Below, piece after piece: positions 1 through 5,971 of a stretch of DNA of 7,152 nucleotides. How positions within the stretch are numbered: position 1 is the stretch's first letter; every line of letters begins with the position of its first letter. The notes below the pieces were generated by a model that saw only the letters and a program-made list of their open reading frames with translations, had not been told where the DNA came from and searched no databases. The translations under genes were made by a program, and so were the position numbers. Source of the DNA: JBHIBA01 sp046758845 (lineage in GTDB: Bacteria > UBA8248 > JACPRG01 > G963555815); the NCBI GenBank assembly GCA_046758845.1, contig JBHIBA010000243.1, positions 1 to 7,152 of the forward strand. The letters are read 5' to 3'.

Positions 1-35
1 CCAGGGGGGCCGGTTTTCAAAAAGGCCCCCCTGGG
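1..35 (-). terminator. Probable intrinsic terminator hairpin
   Basis: Positions 1-11 (CCAGGGGGGCC) and 24-34 (GGCCCCCCTGG) are perfect reverse complements, giving an 11-bp G+C-rich stem with a 12-base loop. The stem begins 9 bases beyond the TAA stop (complement of 44-46) of the flavoprotein gene, where a rho-independent terminator is expected. The T-run that would follow on the minus strand lies outside the window, so it cannot be checked. On the plus strand the hairpin is followed by a T-rich stretch (36-48), so it might also stop transcription arriving from the left. Confidence 0.7.
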
Positions 36-43
36 ATTTTCTC

Positions 44-1423
44 TTATTCCAGAGGCTTGAGATCGCCGAGCGCGGTGGGGATCAGCTCCGACACGGTCGG
101 ATGAATGTGCATAGCCCGGAGAATCACCGTGTAGGGCGCCTTGGCGTACATGACATCCAGGACGGAATGGATCACTTCGTCGCCGCCGACTCCCAGTATC
201 GCCGCGCCAAGGATTTCTTTGGATTCGGAGTCCACGAGAAATTTCATGAACCCTTGCGTTTCGCCCTTTTCCACTGCGCGGGCCACCGCCGTCATTGGTC
301 TCTTGGCGATGAGCGCCTTCCGGCCGGAATTTCTCACCTCCCTCTCCGTCATCCCAACCCGTCCCAGGGGTGGATCGATGAACAGGGCGTAGGCGAAGAT
401 TCGGTCGCTCACGCGGCGTGGGTCGTCATCCAGTAAATTTCCCGCAACGATCTCGAAGTCGTTATAAGAGGTGTGAGTAAAAGCCCCCTTTCCGTTGCAA
501 TCCCCCATGACCCAAACACCTTGCACGTTGGTCCTCAGCTGGTCGTCCGCCTGGATGTACCCTCTTTCGTCCACCTCGATGCCGGCCTCCTCGAGTCCGA
601 TGTCATGAGTGTTCGGTACGCGTCCCGTTGCCACCAGCAGGTGGGACCCCAGCACCTCCGTCGGCTCGCCGTTGCACTTCGTGTTGACCGCAACCTGCCC
701 GTCGCGATTTTCCACCCGCTGATCGGTGGCGTTGTTCAGGACGTTTACGCCCTCATTTTCCACGATTTCCCGGACGGTTGTAGAAACGTCCTCGTCTTCG
801 CGCGACAGGAGATGCGGCCCGTGCTGGATCACCGTCACCTCACTTCCGAAGCGGCGGTACATTTGCCCGAACTCCAGCCCGATGTAGCTTCCGCCCAAGA
901 TAACGAGATGCTCGGGCAGAAAGTCTACGTCCATGATGCTGGAGTTGGTGAGGTACTGAACGCTGTCAAGGCCGGGGATGGGCGGCACGCTCGCCCGCCC
1001 GCCCACGTTGATAAAGATTTTGTCCCCCTCCAGCAGTTCCTCACCCACCCGGACGGTGTGGGGGCCCTCGAAGCGCCCGTGGCCCTCGTACACTGTCAGG
1101 TTTTCGGTGGACTTGAGCCATTTTTCGATACCGGTCGTTGAGCCGAGCACGATCTTGTCCTTGCGGGCCTTGATCTGCTTCATGTCCACAGAGATGGGGC
1201 CGTCGATTATCACCCCGAAACTAACGCCTCGCCTCGCCACGTAGGCGGCTCGGGCGCTGGCCACCAGGGTCTTTGTCGGGATGCAGCCAGTATTCACGCA
1301 GGTTCCACCGAAACGCTTGCGCTCGATGATCGCCACCTTCATCCCCGCGCCGGCCAACCGTCCCGCCAGGGAGGGACCCGATTGCCCCGTGCCTATGATG
1401 ATCGCATCATACTGGGTCGGCAT
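44..1423 (-). CDS. FAD-dependent pyridine nucleotide-disulfide oxidoreductase, mercuric reductase-like (no MerA C-terminal Cys pair)
   Basis: This 459-residue protein belongs to the two-cysteine flavoprotein disulfide reductase family (dihydrolipoamide dehydrogenase, MerA, RclA). Such enzymes pass electrons from NAD(P)H through FAD to a redox-active disulfide, in the cytoplasm. Visible motifs are the FAD-binding GTGQSG at residues 11-16, the active-site disulfide GGTCVNTGCIPTK with Cys42 and Cys47, the NAD(P)-binding GGSYIGLEFG at 177-186, the second FAD motif VMGDC near 305-309, and the C-terminal dimer-interface base HPTVSE with His441 and Glu446. Residue 200, at the end of the second NAD-site strand, is Gln rather than the usual acidic residue, so cofactor preference is open. 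There is no N-terminal heavy-metal domain, and the tail ends in DLKPLE without vicinal cysteines, so true mercuric reductase activity is unlikely. The start at 1423 was chosen because GGAG lies 7 bases upstream and the motifs begin at once; the longer frame to 1588 adds residues of low plausibility. No lipoyl-complex genes are adjacent. The family is certain, the substrate unknown. Confidence 0.93.
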   Translation of the reverse strand: MPTQYDAIIIGTGQSGPSLAGRLAGAGMKVAIIERKRFGGTCVNTGCIPTKTLVASARAAYVARRGVSFGVIIDGPISVDMKQIKARKDKIVLGSTTGIEKWLKSTENLTVYEGHGRFEGPHTVRVGEELLEGDKIFINVGGRASVPPIPGLDSVQYLTNSSIMDVDFLPEHLVILGGSYIGLEFGQMYRRFGSEVTVIQHGPHLLSREDEDVSTTVREIVENEGVNVLNNATDQRVENRDGQVAVNTKCNGEPTEVLGSHLLVATGRVPNTHDIGLEEAGIEVDERGYIQADDQLRTNVQGVWVMGDCNGKGAFTHTSYNDFEIVAGNLLDDDPRRVSDRIFAYALFIDPPLGRVGMTEREVRNSGRKALIAKRPMTAVARAVEKGETQGFMKFLVDSESKEILGAAILGVGGDEVIHSVLDVMYAKAPYTVILRAMHIHPTVSELIPTALGDLKPLE

Positions 1424-1505
1424 GATTCTTCTCCTTTTCGGCGAGGTTCTCAGCTTGGGCGCCGCGCTTTGTCGCCGACATTTGTAAGAGAAATCAACCA
1501 TCCTA

Positions 1506-1534
1506 CCTATAGGACATACCTCTCGTTCAGGCAA
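1506..1534 (-). promoter_or_regulatory. Candidate sigma70-type promoter for the flavoprotein gene
   Basis: Read on the minus strand, TTGCCT (complement of 1529-1534) is followed after exactly 17 bases by TATAGG (complement of 1506-1511). Each matches the consensus hexamer at 4 of 6 positions. Transcription would begin near 1499, leaving a leader of about 75 bases before the ATG at 1423. The assignment rests on spacing and position alone. Confidence 0.3.
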
Positions 1535-1541
1535 GCTTGTG

Positions 1542-1568
1542 CTTTCAAAAGAGCCCGCCCTTTGAAAG
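1542..1568. repeat. Inverted repeat, 8-bp arms
   Basis: CTTTCAAA (1542-1549) and TTTGAAAG (1561-1568) are perfect reverse complements around an 11-base, C-rich spacer. The pair sits just upstream of the candidate flavoprotein promoter on the minus strand. It could be a binding site for a dimeric regulator or a small RNA hairpin. It has no T-run and does not look like a terminator. Confidence 0.35.
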
Positions 1569-1712
1569 GCGAATTTCTTGAAGGCCAAAAGTCCGTAGGG
1601 TTTAAGCGGGAAAATATATGATTGGAAAAACCTCCAGAGGGCTTAAGCTCTCACATTAGATATGAGGATTAAGTGAATGAGGTTCTGTACGGGGACTGGC
1701 TGCTTTTTCAAT

Positions 1713-1770
1713 CCCGCCCCGAAGCGCCCGCCACAGAATGCGTGGCTGGAGCAGGCTCGTCGGGGGCGGG
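1713..1770. repeat. Imperfect long inverted repeat with inner hairpin
   Basis: CCCGCCCCGA (1713-1722) pairs with TCGGGGGCGGG (1760-1770) with one bulged G. Inside, GCCAC (1730-1734) pairs with GTGGC (1742-1746) around a 7-base loop. The outer arms are far more G+C-rich than the surrounding DNA. This may be a folded leader RNA of the hydrolase unit or a remnant of a palindromic repeat. The structure is visible; any role is inference. Confidence 0.3.
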
Positions 1771-1885
1771 GGAGTGGCGCCATCAAATTCATGATTTTTG
1801 GAAACGCGCAAATGGTCTCATGCAATGGCAGACTCGTCCGGTTACCCAAGAACTGGAGTTTATCCCGTAACCTCTTGACGCAGGG

Positions 1886-1917
1886 GACCGGGTAGGTTTC
1901 CCTATTTGGAACCGGTC
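1886..1917 (+). promoter_or_regulatory. Spaced dyad just upstream of the hydrolase gene
   Basis: GACCGG (1886-1891) and CCGGTC (1912-1917) are perfect reverse complements separated by 20 bases. The right arm ends 21 bases before the ATG at 1939 and directly precedes the purine-rich AAAAGGGAAAGG ribosome-binding stretch. A TTGACG, 5 of 6 to the -35 consensus, lies at 1875-1880, but no good -10 box follows at normal spacing. The dyad could be an operator or a 5'-leader hairpin close to the ribosome site. Confidence 0.25.
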
Positions 1918-1938
1918 AAAAGGGAAAGGCTGCCACAA

Positions 1939-3270
1939 ATGAATGAAGAATTGGTCAAACTCACTGAACGGGCGAAGGCGGTATTGGATGGAAACTGGCT
2001 GGGCCATTCCACCAAACCGTCCCCGCATCTATATCCCCATCAATGGAACTGGGATTCGGGATTCATCGCCATCGGTTATGCCCGGTACAATCAATCGCGC
2101 GCGCAGCAGGAGCTTTCCTCGCTCTTCACCGCCCAATGGAAGAACGGGATGCTCCCCCAGATCATCTTCAATCCGGATGCCTTGGGGGGCTATTTCCCTG
2201 AACCCGACTTCTGGCAATCCGAGCGCTCCCCCCACCACCCCGGCAACGTCCTGACTTCCGGAATCACAATGCCTCCGGTCCACGCCATGGCCGCCCTGAG
2301 AGTCTTCACCCAGGCCACGGACCCACAAGCAGCGCGGGATTGGCTGCAGGATATCTTCCCAAGGATCCTGGCCATGCACGAGTATTTCTACCGGGAGCGT
2401 GATCCCAACGGGGAGGGCCTCGTTTACATCCGCCACCCCTGGGAATCGGGATTGGACAACGCCCCGACGTGGGATCCTCCGCTGGAGGCGATTTCAATCG
2501 ACAAAAAGAAGCTTCCAAAGTATCAGCGCAAAGATTTGAAGAAGGGCATCCCGGCGTCGCAACGCCCCTCGGATGAGGATTATGACCGTTACGTCTTTCT
2601 GGTCGATCTCTTCAGAACGCTGGACTACAACGAGGAGGCCATTTACAGCGAATGCCCCTTCCTCATTCAAGACCCGCTCTTCAACAGCATTCTGTGTAAG
2701 TCAGGTGAGGACCTTATCAAGATTGGGGAGATCTTGGGAGAGGACATGACTCAGATTCAGGTATGGACTCAGCGCACCTGTCGAGCCCTTCGAGAAAAGA
2801 TATGGGATGCTGATCACGGCGCTTATGACGTCTTCGATTTGCATGCCGGCGAGCGTGTCGGAACGTTAACCGCCGCGGGCTTCATGCCCCTCCTTTGCGG
2901 AGCCCCAACGGAGGAAGACGCCCGGATCATCTACAGCTTTCTTGAGTCCAACAGCTACTGTTCGATGCATGACGGCAGCTGCTTCTCGATCCCCAATTAC
3001 AACTTGCAAGGGGATTACCTGGACACGACGAATTATTGGCGCGGACCCGTCTGGATCAACACCAACTGGCTGTTGATGCAGGGACTCCGGCGGTATGGGT
3101 TCACGGAAAAGTTTGAGAGCGTCCGGCAGGACATCATTGAGCTGGTGAAGCGCTGGGGGTTCCACGAGTATTTTGATCCCTACACGGGAACCGGATACGG
3201 AACAGACAACTTCTCTTGGACTGCTGCGCTCTTTCTCGATGCCGTATTGGAAGAGCGGGACAATTCGTGA
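1939..3270 (+). CDS. GH63-type mannosylglycerate/glucosylglycerate hydrolase-like glycosidase
   Basis: This 443-residue protein has the (alpha/alpha)6-barrel signatures of the MGH1-like GH63 enzymes, which hydrolyse the compatible solutes mannosylglycerate or glucosylglycerate to hexose and glycerate. Landmarks are HQWNWDSGF at 34-42, QWKNGMLPQIIFNP at 66-79, HPWESGLDNAPTWD at 166-179, NYWRGPVWINTNW at 365-377 and GFHEYFDPYTGTGYGTDNFSWTA at 407-429. Asp173 (in GLDN) and Glu410 (in FHEYF) are the likely general acid and base. They match, with a constant offset of 9, the Asp182/Glu419 pair I recall for the characterised family members. No signal peptide is visible, so it should be cytosolic. 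The ATG at 1939 is preceded by AAGGGAAAGG; a TTG at 1906 would add 11 unremarkable residues and is less likely. The next gene, 132 bases downstream, resembles glucose dehydrogenase, which would fit release of free glucose. Related sequences are often annotated as glucosidase, trehalase or glycogen debranching enzyme, and substrate cannot be settled here. Confidence 0.88.
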   Translation: MNEELVKLTERAKAVLDGNWLGHSTKPSPHLYPHQWNWDSGFIAIGYARYNQSRAQQELSSLFTAQWKNGMLPQIIFNPDALGGYFPEPDFWQSERSPHHPGNVLTSGITMPPVHAMAALRVFTQATDPQAARDWLQDIFPRILAMHEYFYRERDPNGEGLVYIRHPWESGLDNAPTWDPPLEAISIDKKKLPKYQRKDLKKGIPASQRPSDEDYDRYVFLVDLFRTLDYNEEAIYSECPFLIQDPLFNSILCKSGEDLIKIGEILGEDMTQIQVWTQRTCRALREKIWDADHGAYDVFDLHAGERVGTLTAAGFMPLLCGAPTEEDARIIYSFLESNSYCSMHDGSCFSIPNYNLQGDYLDTTNYWRGPVWINTNWLLMQGLRRYGFTEKFESVRQDIIELVKRWGFHEYFDPYTGTGYGTDNFSWTAALFLDAVLEERDNS

Positions 3271-3328
3271 CCCGCTAGACGGCAAACGGAAACGGAAAGT
3301 AAGGCTGCATAGCGACCCCGAACACGCG

Positions 3329-3344
3329 TGCCGCCGGCGCGGCA
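3329..3344 (+). other. Small intergenic hairpin between hydrolase and dehydrogenase
   Basis: TGCCGC (3329-3334) and GCGGCA (3339-3344) form a 6-bp stem around a 4-base loop, 58 bases after the hydrolase stop. No T-run follows (AAAGGTT), so it is not a convincing terminator and the two genes are probably co-transcribed. It may be an mRNA-processing or stability element. The rest of the 132-base gap holds only the AAGGAG ribosome site (3389-3394) for the next gene. Confidence 0.3.
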
Positions 3345-3402
3345 AAGGTTCCGTCGAACTGATGCATCATTCCGCTGCGGGACGAATCAAGGAGAACGAG
3401 AG

Positions 3403-4263
3403 ATGAACGCCGCTTTCCAAGAAGGGCCATTACCGGAAGTCGTGATGCCGTCGAATCCCATTCACAAGGTCTTGAAAGCACAAAAGGCGCTGGTGACCGG
3501 CGCCAATTCGGGCATCGGCAGGGCCGTGGCGATTGCCCTGGGACAGGCCGGAGCGAATGTGGCCGTGAACTACGTTTCCGGCGAAGAGGAAGCTGAACAA
3601 GTGGTCGAGGAGATCCGCTCCAGCGGCAGCCAAGCCTTTGCCCTCCCGGCGGACGTATCCAAAGAGGATCAGGTCCAGAGCATGTTCCAGCGGATGGTCC
3701 GGGAATTCGGGACGATAGACATCCTTATCAACAACGCGGGCCTTCAGAAAGACGCCCCTTTCGATAAGATGACCCTTGAAGATTGGAACTTGGTGCTGAA
3801 CGTGAACCTGACCGGCCAGTTTCTCTGCGCGCGGGAGGCGGTCCGGGAATTCAAGCGCCGCGGAGTGGTCAAGGAAGTTTCCTGCGCCGCGGGAAAGATC
3901 ATCTGTATGAGCTCGGTGCATGAGGTGATCCCCTGGGCGGGGCATGTGAACTATGCGGCCTCCAAGGGAGGCGTGATGCTGATGATGAAGAGTATCGCCC
4001 AGGAGGTGGCCCCCTACCGGATCCGGGTCAACAGCATTGCGCCCGGGGCGATTCGGACGCCGATCAACACCACCGCTTGGAGTACACCCGAGGCCTACGA
4101 GTCGCTTATGGGCCTGATTCCATACAAGCGAATCGGCGAGCCTGAGGACATCGGACAAGCGGCGGTCTGGCTGGCTTCGGACAACGCGGATTACGTGAAC
4201 GGGACCACGCTGTTCGTGGACGGTGGGATGACCTTGTATCCCGGTTTCGCTGAAGGGGGTTAA
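3403..4263 (+). CDS. gdh: Glucose 1-dehydrogenase-like short-chain dehydrogenase (SDR)
   Basis: This 286-residue classical SDR probably oxidises beta-D-glucose or another aldose to the 1,5-lactone with NAD(P)+. Visible motifs are TGANSGIG (32-39), the adenine-ring DV at 84-85, NNAG (110-113), the LNVNLTG segment with likely Asn135, catalytic Ser171, and YAASK with Tyr184 and Lys188. The stretch MSSVHEVIPW...HVNYAASKGG, the PGAIRTPIN segment and the tail DGGMTLYPGF are near-identical in pattern to Bacillus glucose 1-dehydrogenase, which makes this more specific than a generic SDR call. Compared with that enzyme there is an N-terminal extension of roughly 20 residues and an insertion around 157-163 (KEVSCAA) before the Ser strand. 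The position after NY in strand 2 is Val rather than the Arg seen in Bacillus enzymes, so NADP use may differ. The ATG at 3403 follows AAGGAG at 8 bases; a GTG at 3328 gives an implausible Arg-rich extension. It lies downstream of the glycosidase on the same strand. Confidence 0.85.
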   Translation: MNAAFQEGPLPEVVMPSNPIHKVLKAQKALVTGANSGIGRAVAIALGQAGANVAVNYVSGEEEAEQVVEEIRSSGSQAFALPADVSKEDQVQSMFQRMVREFGTIDILINNAGLQKDAPFDKMTLEDWNLVLNVNLTGQFLCAREAVREFKRRGVVKEVSCAAGKIICMSSVHEVIPWAGHVNYAASKGGVMLMMKSIAQEVAPYRIRVNSIAPGAIRTPINTTAWSTPEAYESLMGLIPYKRIGEPEDIGQAAVWLASDNADYVNGTTLFVDGGMTLYPGFAEGG

Positions 4264-4300
4264 GGTCTGGGATAAAGTTGCTGACTTGAGTTGGGCGGCC
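4264..4300. other. Short convergent junction, weak hairpin
   Basis: Only 37 bases separate the stops of the plus-strand dehydrogenase and the minus-strand ThDP gene. GACTTGAG (4283-4290) can pair with CTCAGTC (4300-4306) with one bulged base; the right arm overlaps the ThDP stop codon. On the minus strand a short ACTTTAT stretch follows. This could be a weak shared terminator, but it lacks a real T-run. Confidence 0.25.
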
Positions 4301-5923
4301 TCAGTCGAAGATCGTCTCGGAGTATTCGCGGCCGTCTACGAAGGCCTCGATGACCGTCGGACCTTTCGCCTGGAAGGCCCGCCGGATGGCCTTTCGAAGC
4401 TCCCCCGGCGACCTCGCCCCCACACAAGGGACGCCGAAGTAATGCGCAGGGGGCCGAGGCGCTTCGGAACCGCCCGTCCCCAGGACCACCCCGTAAACGC
4501 CCAACCCCTTCCGTTCCTGCTTCACGCGAATGAGTCCCAAGTCGCCGTCGTTCAGGACGACGAACGGGACCTTGAGCCCCAGGCGCCGGGCCGTTGCCAT
4601 CTCGCCGGCCGTCATCTGAAAGCACCCGTCTCCCAGGATGGCGAGGACTTCTCTTTCCGGTTGCGCCAGCTTCGCCGCCAGCGCAGCCGGGATCGCATAG
4701 CCCATGGAAGACCACCCGTTGGTGGACAAAACCGTAAAGGGCTTGCGGGCCGTCCACTGTGTCGCGATCTGGTGTAAATGCCCCCCGACGTCGTAGACCA
4801 TCAGACCCTCTTCGGGAAACTCTTCGTGAAGAACGTCCAGGGCCTCGTGCGGGGGAAAGTCGTATCCGGAGGGTCGAAGTTTAGTCTCGAGCCGTTTCCG
4901 GTGTTCCGCGAGGTCTCCCTGCGTCCACTCGGTCCTAGCGGCGGGGAGGTCGCGGAGAAAGCGAATTGACTTCGCCAGGTCTCCGGCCGCGTGCGCCTTC
5001 AGGTTGACCGAGCCGTCCACATCCGGAGGACGATAATCCACGGAGGCCACCGGGACGCCGTCGCGGACCCATTCCTCGTAGTTGATTTCGATCGGATCGT
5101 AACCGAGACCGAGGATGAAATCGGCTCGATCCGTGAAGCGCCGGACGTCGCTCCTGCGCGCGCGCCCGATGGCGCCGGCGCTGAGCGGGTGATCGTCGGG
5201 AAGAAACCCCTTCGCCATCAACGTGTTGACGAACGGGAGGTTTCGGTCCTCCACGAGGGCGAGCAGGTCCTCCCGGGCCCGGCCCCCGCCGAGGGCGCGC
5301 GTGAGAGAAAGACCCAGGATCGCGACGGGTTTTCGGGCGGAAGCCAGGGCCTCGCCGACCTTCCGGAGATTGCCGGCCGGGGCCGGCGGGGGGCGCTCCG
5401 GTTCTTTCAGTCCGGGGACCGGCTCGTTTGCCGGGAGTGCGGCCACGTCCTCGGGAAGGTCCAAATGAACCGGCCCCGGGGGCTCCGACAGGGCGATGCG
5501 GATGGCCTTTCCCACCGTCTCGCCGACGTTCCCCGCCTCCAGCGTGAATGAGGCCTTCGTCAGCGGGGCGAAGAGGGCGCGATGGTCGATCCGCATCTGA
5601 ACGCGCCGCCTCAGCCAAGGCGTGGAAACGGTACAGGTAAAGGCAAGAAGCGGGGCGGCGTCCAGGAGGGCGTTTCCGACGCCGGTGGAGAGGTTCGTCG
5701 CGCCCGGCCCCAGCGTGGAGATACAGACCCCCGGAGCCCCCGTGAGCCTGCCGGTCGCGTCCGCCATGAACCCGGCCGTGGCCTCGTGCGCCACGAGGAC
5801 GTATTTCAGCGGGCTGTTTCGCAGGGCCTCCATCAGGGGAAGGGTTGGACCGCTGGGCACGCCGAAGGCATGCCGCACGCCCGCCCTCTCCAGAATCGCG
5901 ACAATCAGTTCTGAATGATTCAT
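4301..5923 (-). CDS. Thiamine-diphosphate enzyme, 2-oxoacid decarboxylase / acetolactate synthase-like
   Basis: This 540-residue protein has the full three-domain layout of the pyruvate decarboxylase/acetolactate synthase superfamily. The N-terminal Pyr domain begins AFGVPSGPTLPLMEAL, carries the cofactor-activating Glu47 in VAHEATAGFMADATGR, and has the STLGPGATNLSTGVGNA loop at 69-85. A central domain spans about 185-330. The C-terminal PP domain has the Mg-ThDP motif GDGCFQMTAGE at 431-441, ending in Asn458 (VVLNDGDLGLIRVKQE). Length matches the family. The segment VQMRIDHRALF (108-118) differs from the usual IlvB pattern, and no regulatory subunit gene is adjacent, so biosynthetic acetolactate synthase is unlikely. 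The GVPSG entry recalls sulfopyruvate and phosphonopyruvate decarboxylases. It follows the aspartate dehydrogenase gene by 48 bases in one operon, so a 2-oxo acid such as oxaloacetate is a reasonable candidate substrate; this is inference. The ATG has only a weak GGAAAT upstream and overlaps (ATGA) the stop of a mini-ORF, suggesting coupled translation. Confidence 0.88.
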   Translation of the reverse strand: MNHSELIVAILERAGVRHAFGVPSGPTLPLMEALRNSPLKYVLVAHEATAGFMADATGRLTGAPGVCISTLGPGATNLSTGVGNALLDAAPLLAFTCTVSTPWLRRRVQMRIDHRALFAPLTKASFTLEAGNVGETVGKAIRIALSEPPGPVHLDLPEDVAALPANEPVPGLKEPERPPPAPAGNLRKVGEALASARKPVAILGLSLTRALGGGRAREDLLALVEDRNLPFVNTLMAKGFLPDDHPLSAGAIGRARRSDVRRFTDRADFILGLGYDPIEINYEEWVRDGVPVASVDYRPPDVDGSVNLKAHAAGDLAKSIRFLRDLPAARTEWTQGDLAEHRKRLETKLRPSGYDFPPHEALDVLHEEFPEEGLMVYDVGGHLHQIATQWTARKPFTVLSTNGWSSMGYAIPAALAAKLAQPEREVLAILGDGCFQMTAGEMATARRLGLKVPFVVLNDGDLGLIRVKQERKGLGVYGVVLGTGGSEAPRPPAHYFGVPCVGARSPGELRKAIRRAFQAKGPTVIEAFVDGREYSETIFD

Positions 5924-5952
5924 CGATCTGATTTCCGGAAGGCGGGTTTCAT
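5920..5952 (-). CDS. Possible 10-codon leader/coupling mini-ORF
   Basis: On the minus strand an ATG at 5952 opens a frame encoding MKPAFRKSDR and ends in TGA at 5922-5920. That stop overlaps the ATG of the ThDP gene as ATGA. A Shine-Dalgarno-like GGAAGG lies 9 bases upstream of the mini-ORF start, whereas the ThDP gene itself has only a weak site. This geometry is typical of termination-reinitiation coupling. A frame this short can arise by chance, and no known leader peptide is recognised. Confidence 0.25.
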   Translation of the reverse strand: MKPAFRKSDR

Positions 5953-5967
5953 CCGGGCCCGCCTTCC
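5937..5967 (-). promoter_or_regulatory. Intercistronic hairpin between nadX and the ThDP gene
   Basis: GGAAGGCGGG (5937-5946) and CCCGCCTTCC (5958-5967) form a perfect 10-bp stem with an 11-base loop, filling most of the 48-base gap. In the transcript it begins 4 bases after the nadX stop and ends 14 bases before the ThDP start. No U-run follows, so termination is unlikely; mRNA processing, 3'-end protection of nadX mRNA, or control of ThDP gene translation are more plausible. The arm nearest nadX carries the Shine-Dalgarno-like GGAAGG and would hide it when folded. Confidence 0.6.
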
Positions 5968-5971
5968 ACCG

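Larger units (their letters stand above)
1424..1938. other. Divergent intergenic region, no convincing gene
   Basis: These 515 bases separate the minus-strand flavoprotein from the plus-strand hydrolase. Several short frames of about 65-80 codons exist on both strands, but they overlap each other, show no recognisable protein pattern, and none stands out. One, with a GTG at 1673, has GAGGAT a few bases upstream but reads as low-complexity Gly/Ala/Arg-rich sequence. The stretch 1424-1680 is clearly more A+T-rich than the genes and should contain the two divergent promoters. Inverted repeats inside it are listed separately (1542-1568, 1713-1770, 1886-1917). A perfect 8-bp palindrome CAAGCTTG lies at 1532-1539 and GCTTAAGC at 1641-1648. 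Confidence 0.6.

Noticed and set aside
473..1141. 222-codon plus-strand frame opposite the flavoprotein gene
   Set aside because: It is antisense to a gene with all its family motifs, and its translation matches no recognisable family.
1562..1620. TTGAAA/TTGAAG with TATATG as a plus-strand promoter
   Set aside because: The hexamers do not fall at normal spacing in any combination tried; the best pair (TTGAAG, TTTAAG) is only 4 of 6 in each.
1673..1870. 65-codon plus-strand frame with GAGGAT upstream of a GTG
   Set aside because: Overlaps two competing frames, has no recognisable motif and spans the G+C-rich inverted repeat; better seen as non-coding.
1875..1908. TTGACG as the -35 box of a promoter for the hydrolase gene
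   Set aside because: No acceptable -10 hexamer lies 16-18 bases downstream; the nearest A+T-rich block is more than 20 bases away.
3329..3344. Intrinsic terminator between the hydrolase and dehydrogenase genes
   Set aside because: The 6-bp stem is followed by AAAGGTTCC, with no T-run.
3430..4158. 242-codon minus-strand frame opposite the dehydrogenase
   Set aside because: Shadow of a well-supported SDR gene; His/Gly/Arg-rich translation without motifs.
4935..5618. 227-codon frame on the same strand as the ThDP gene in another register
   Set aside because: Arg/Pro/Gly-rich out-of-frame translation of G+C-rich coding DNA, typical of a shadow.
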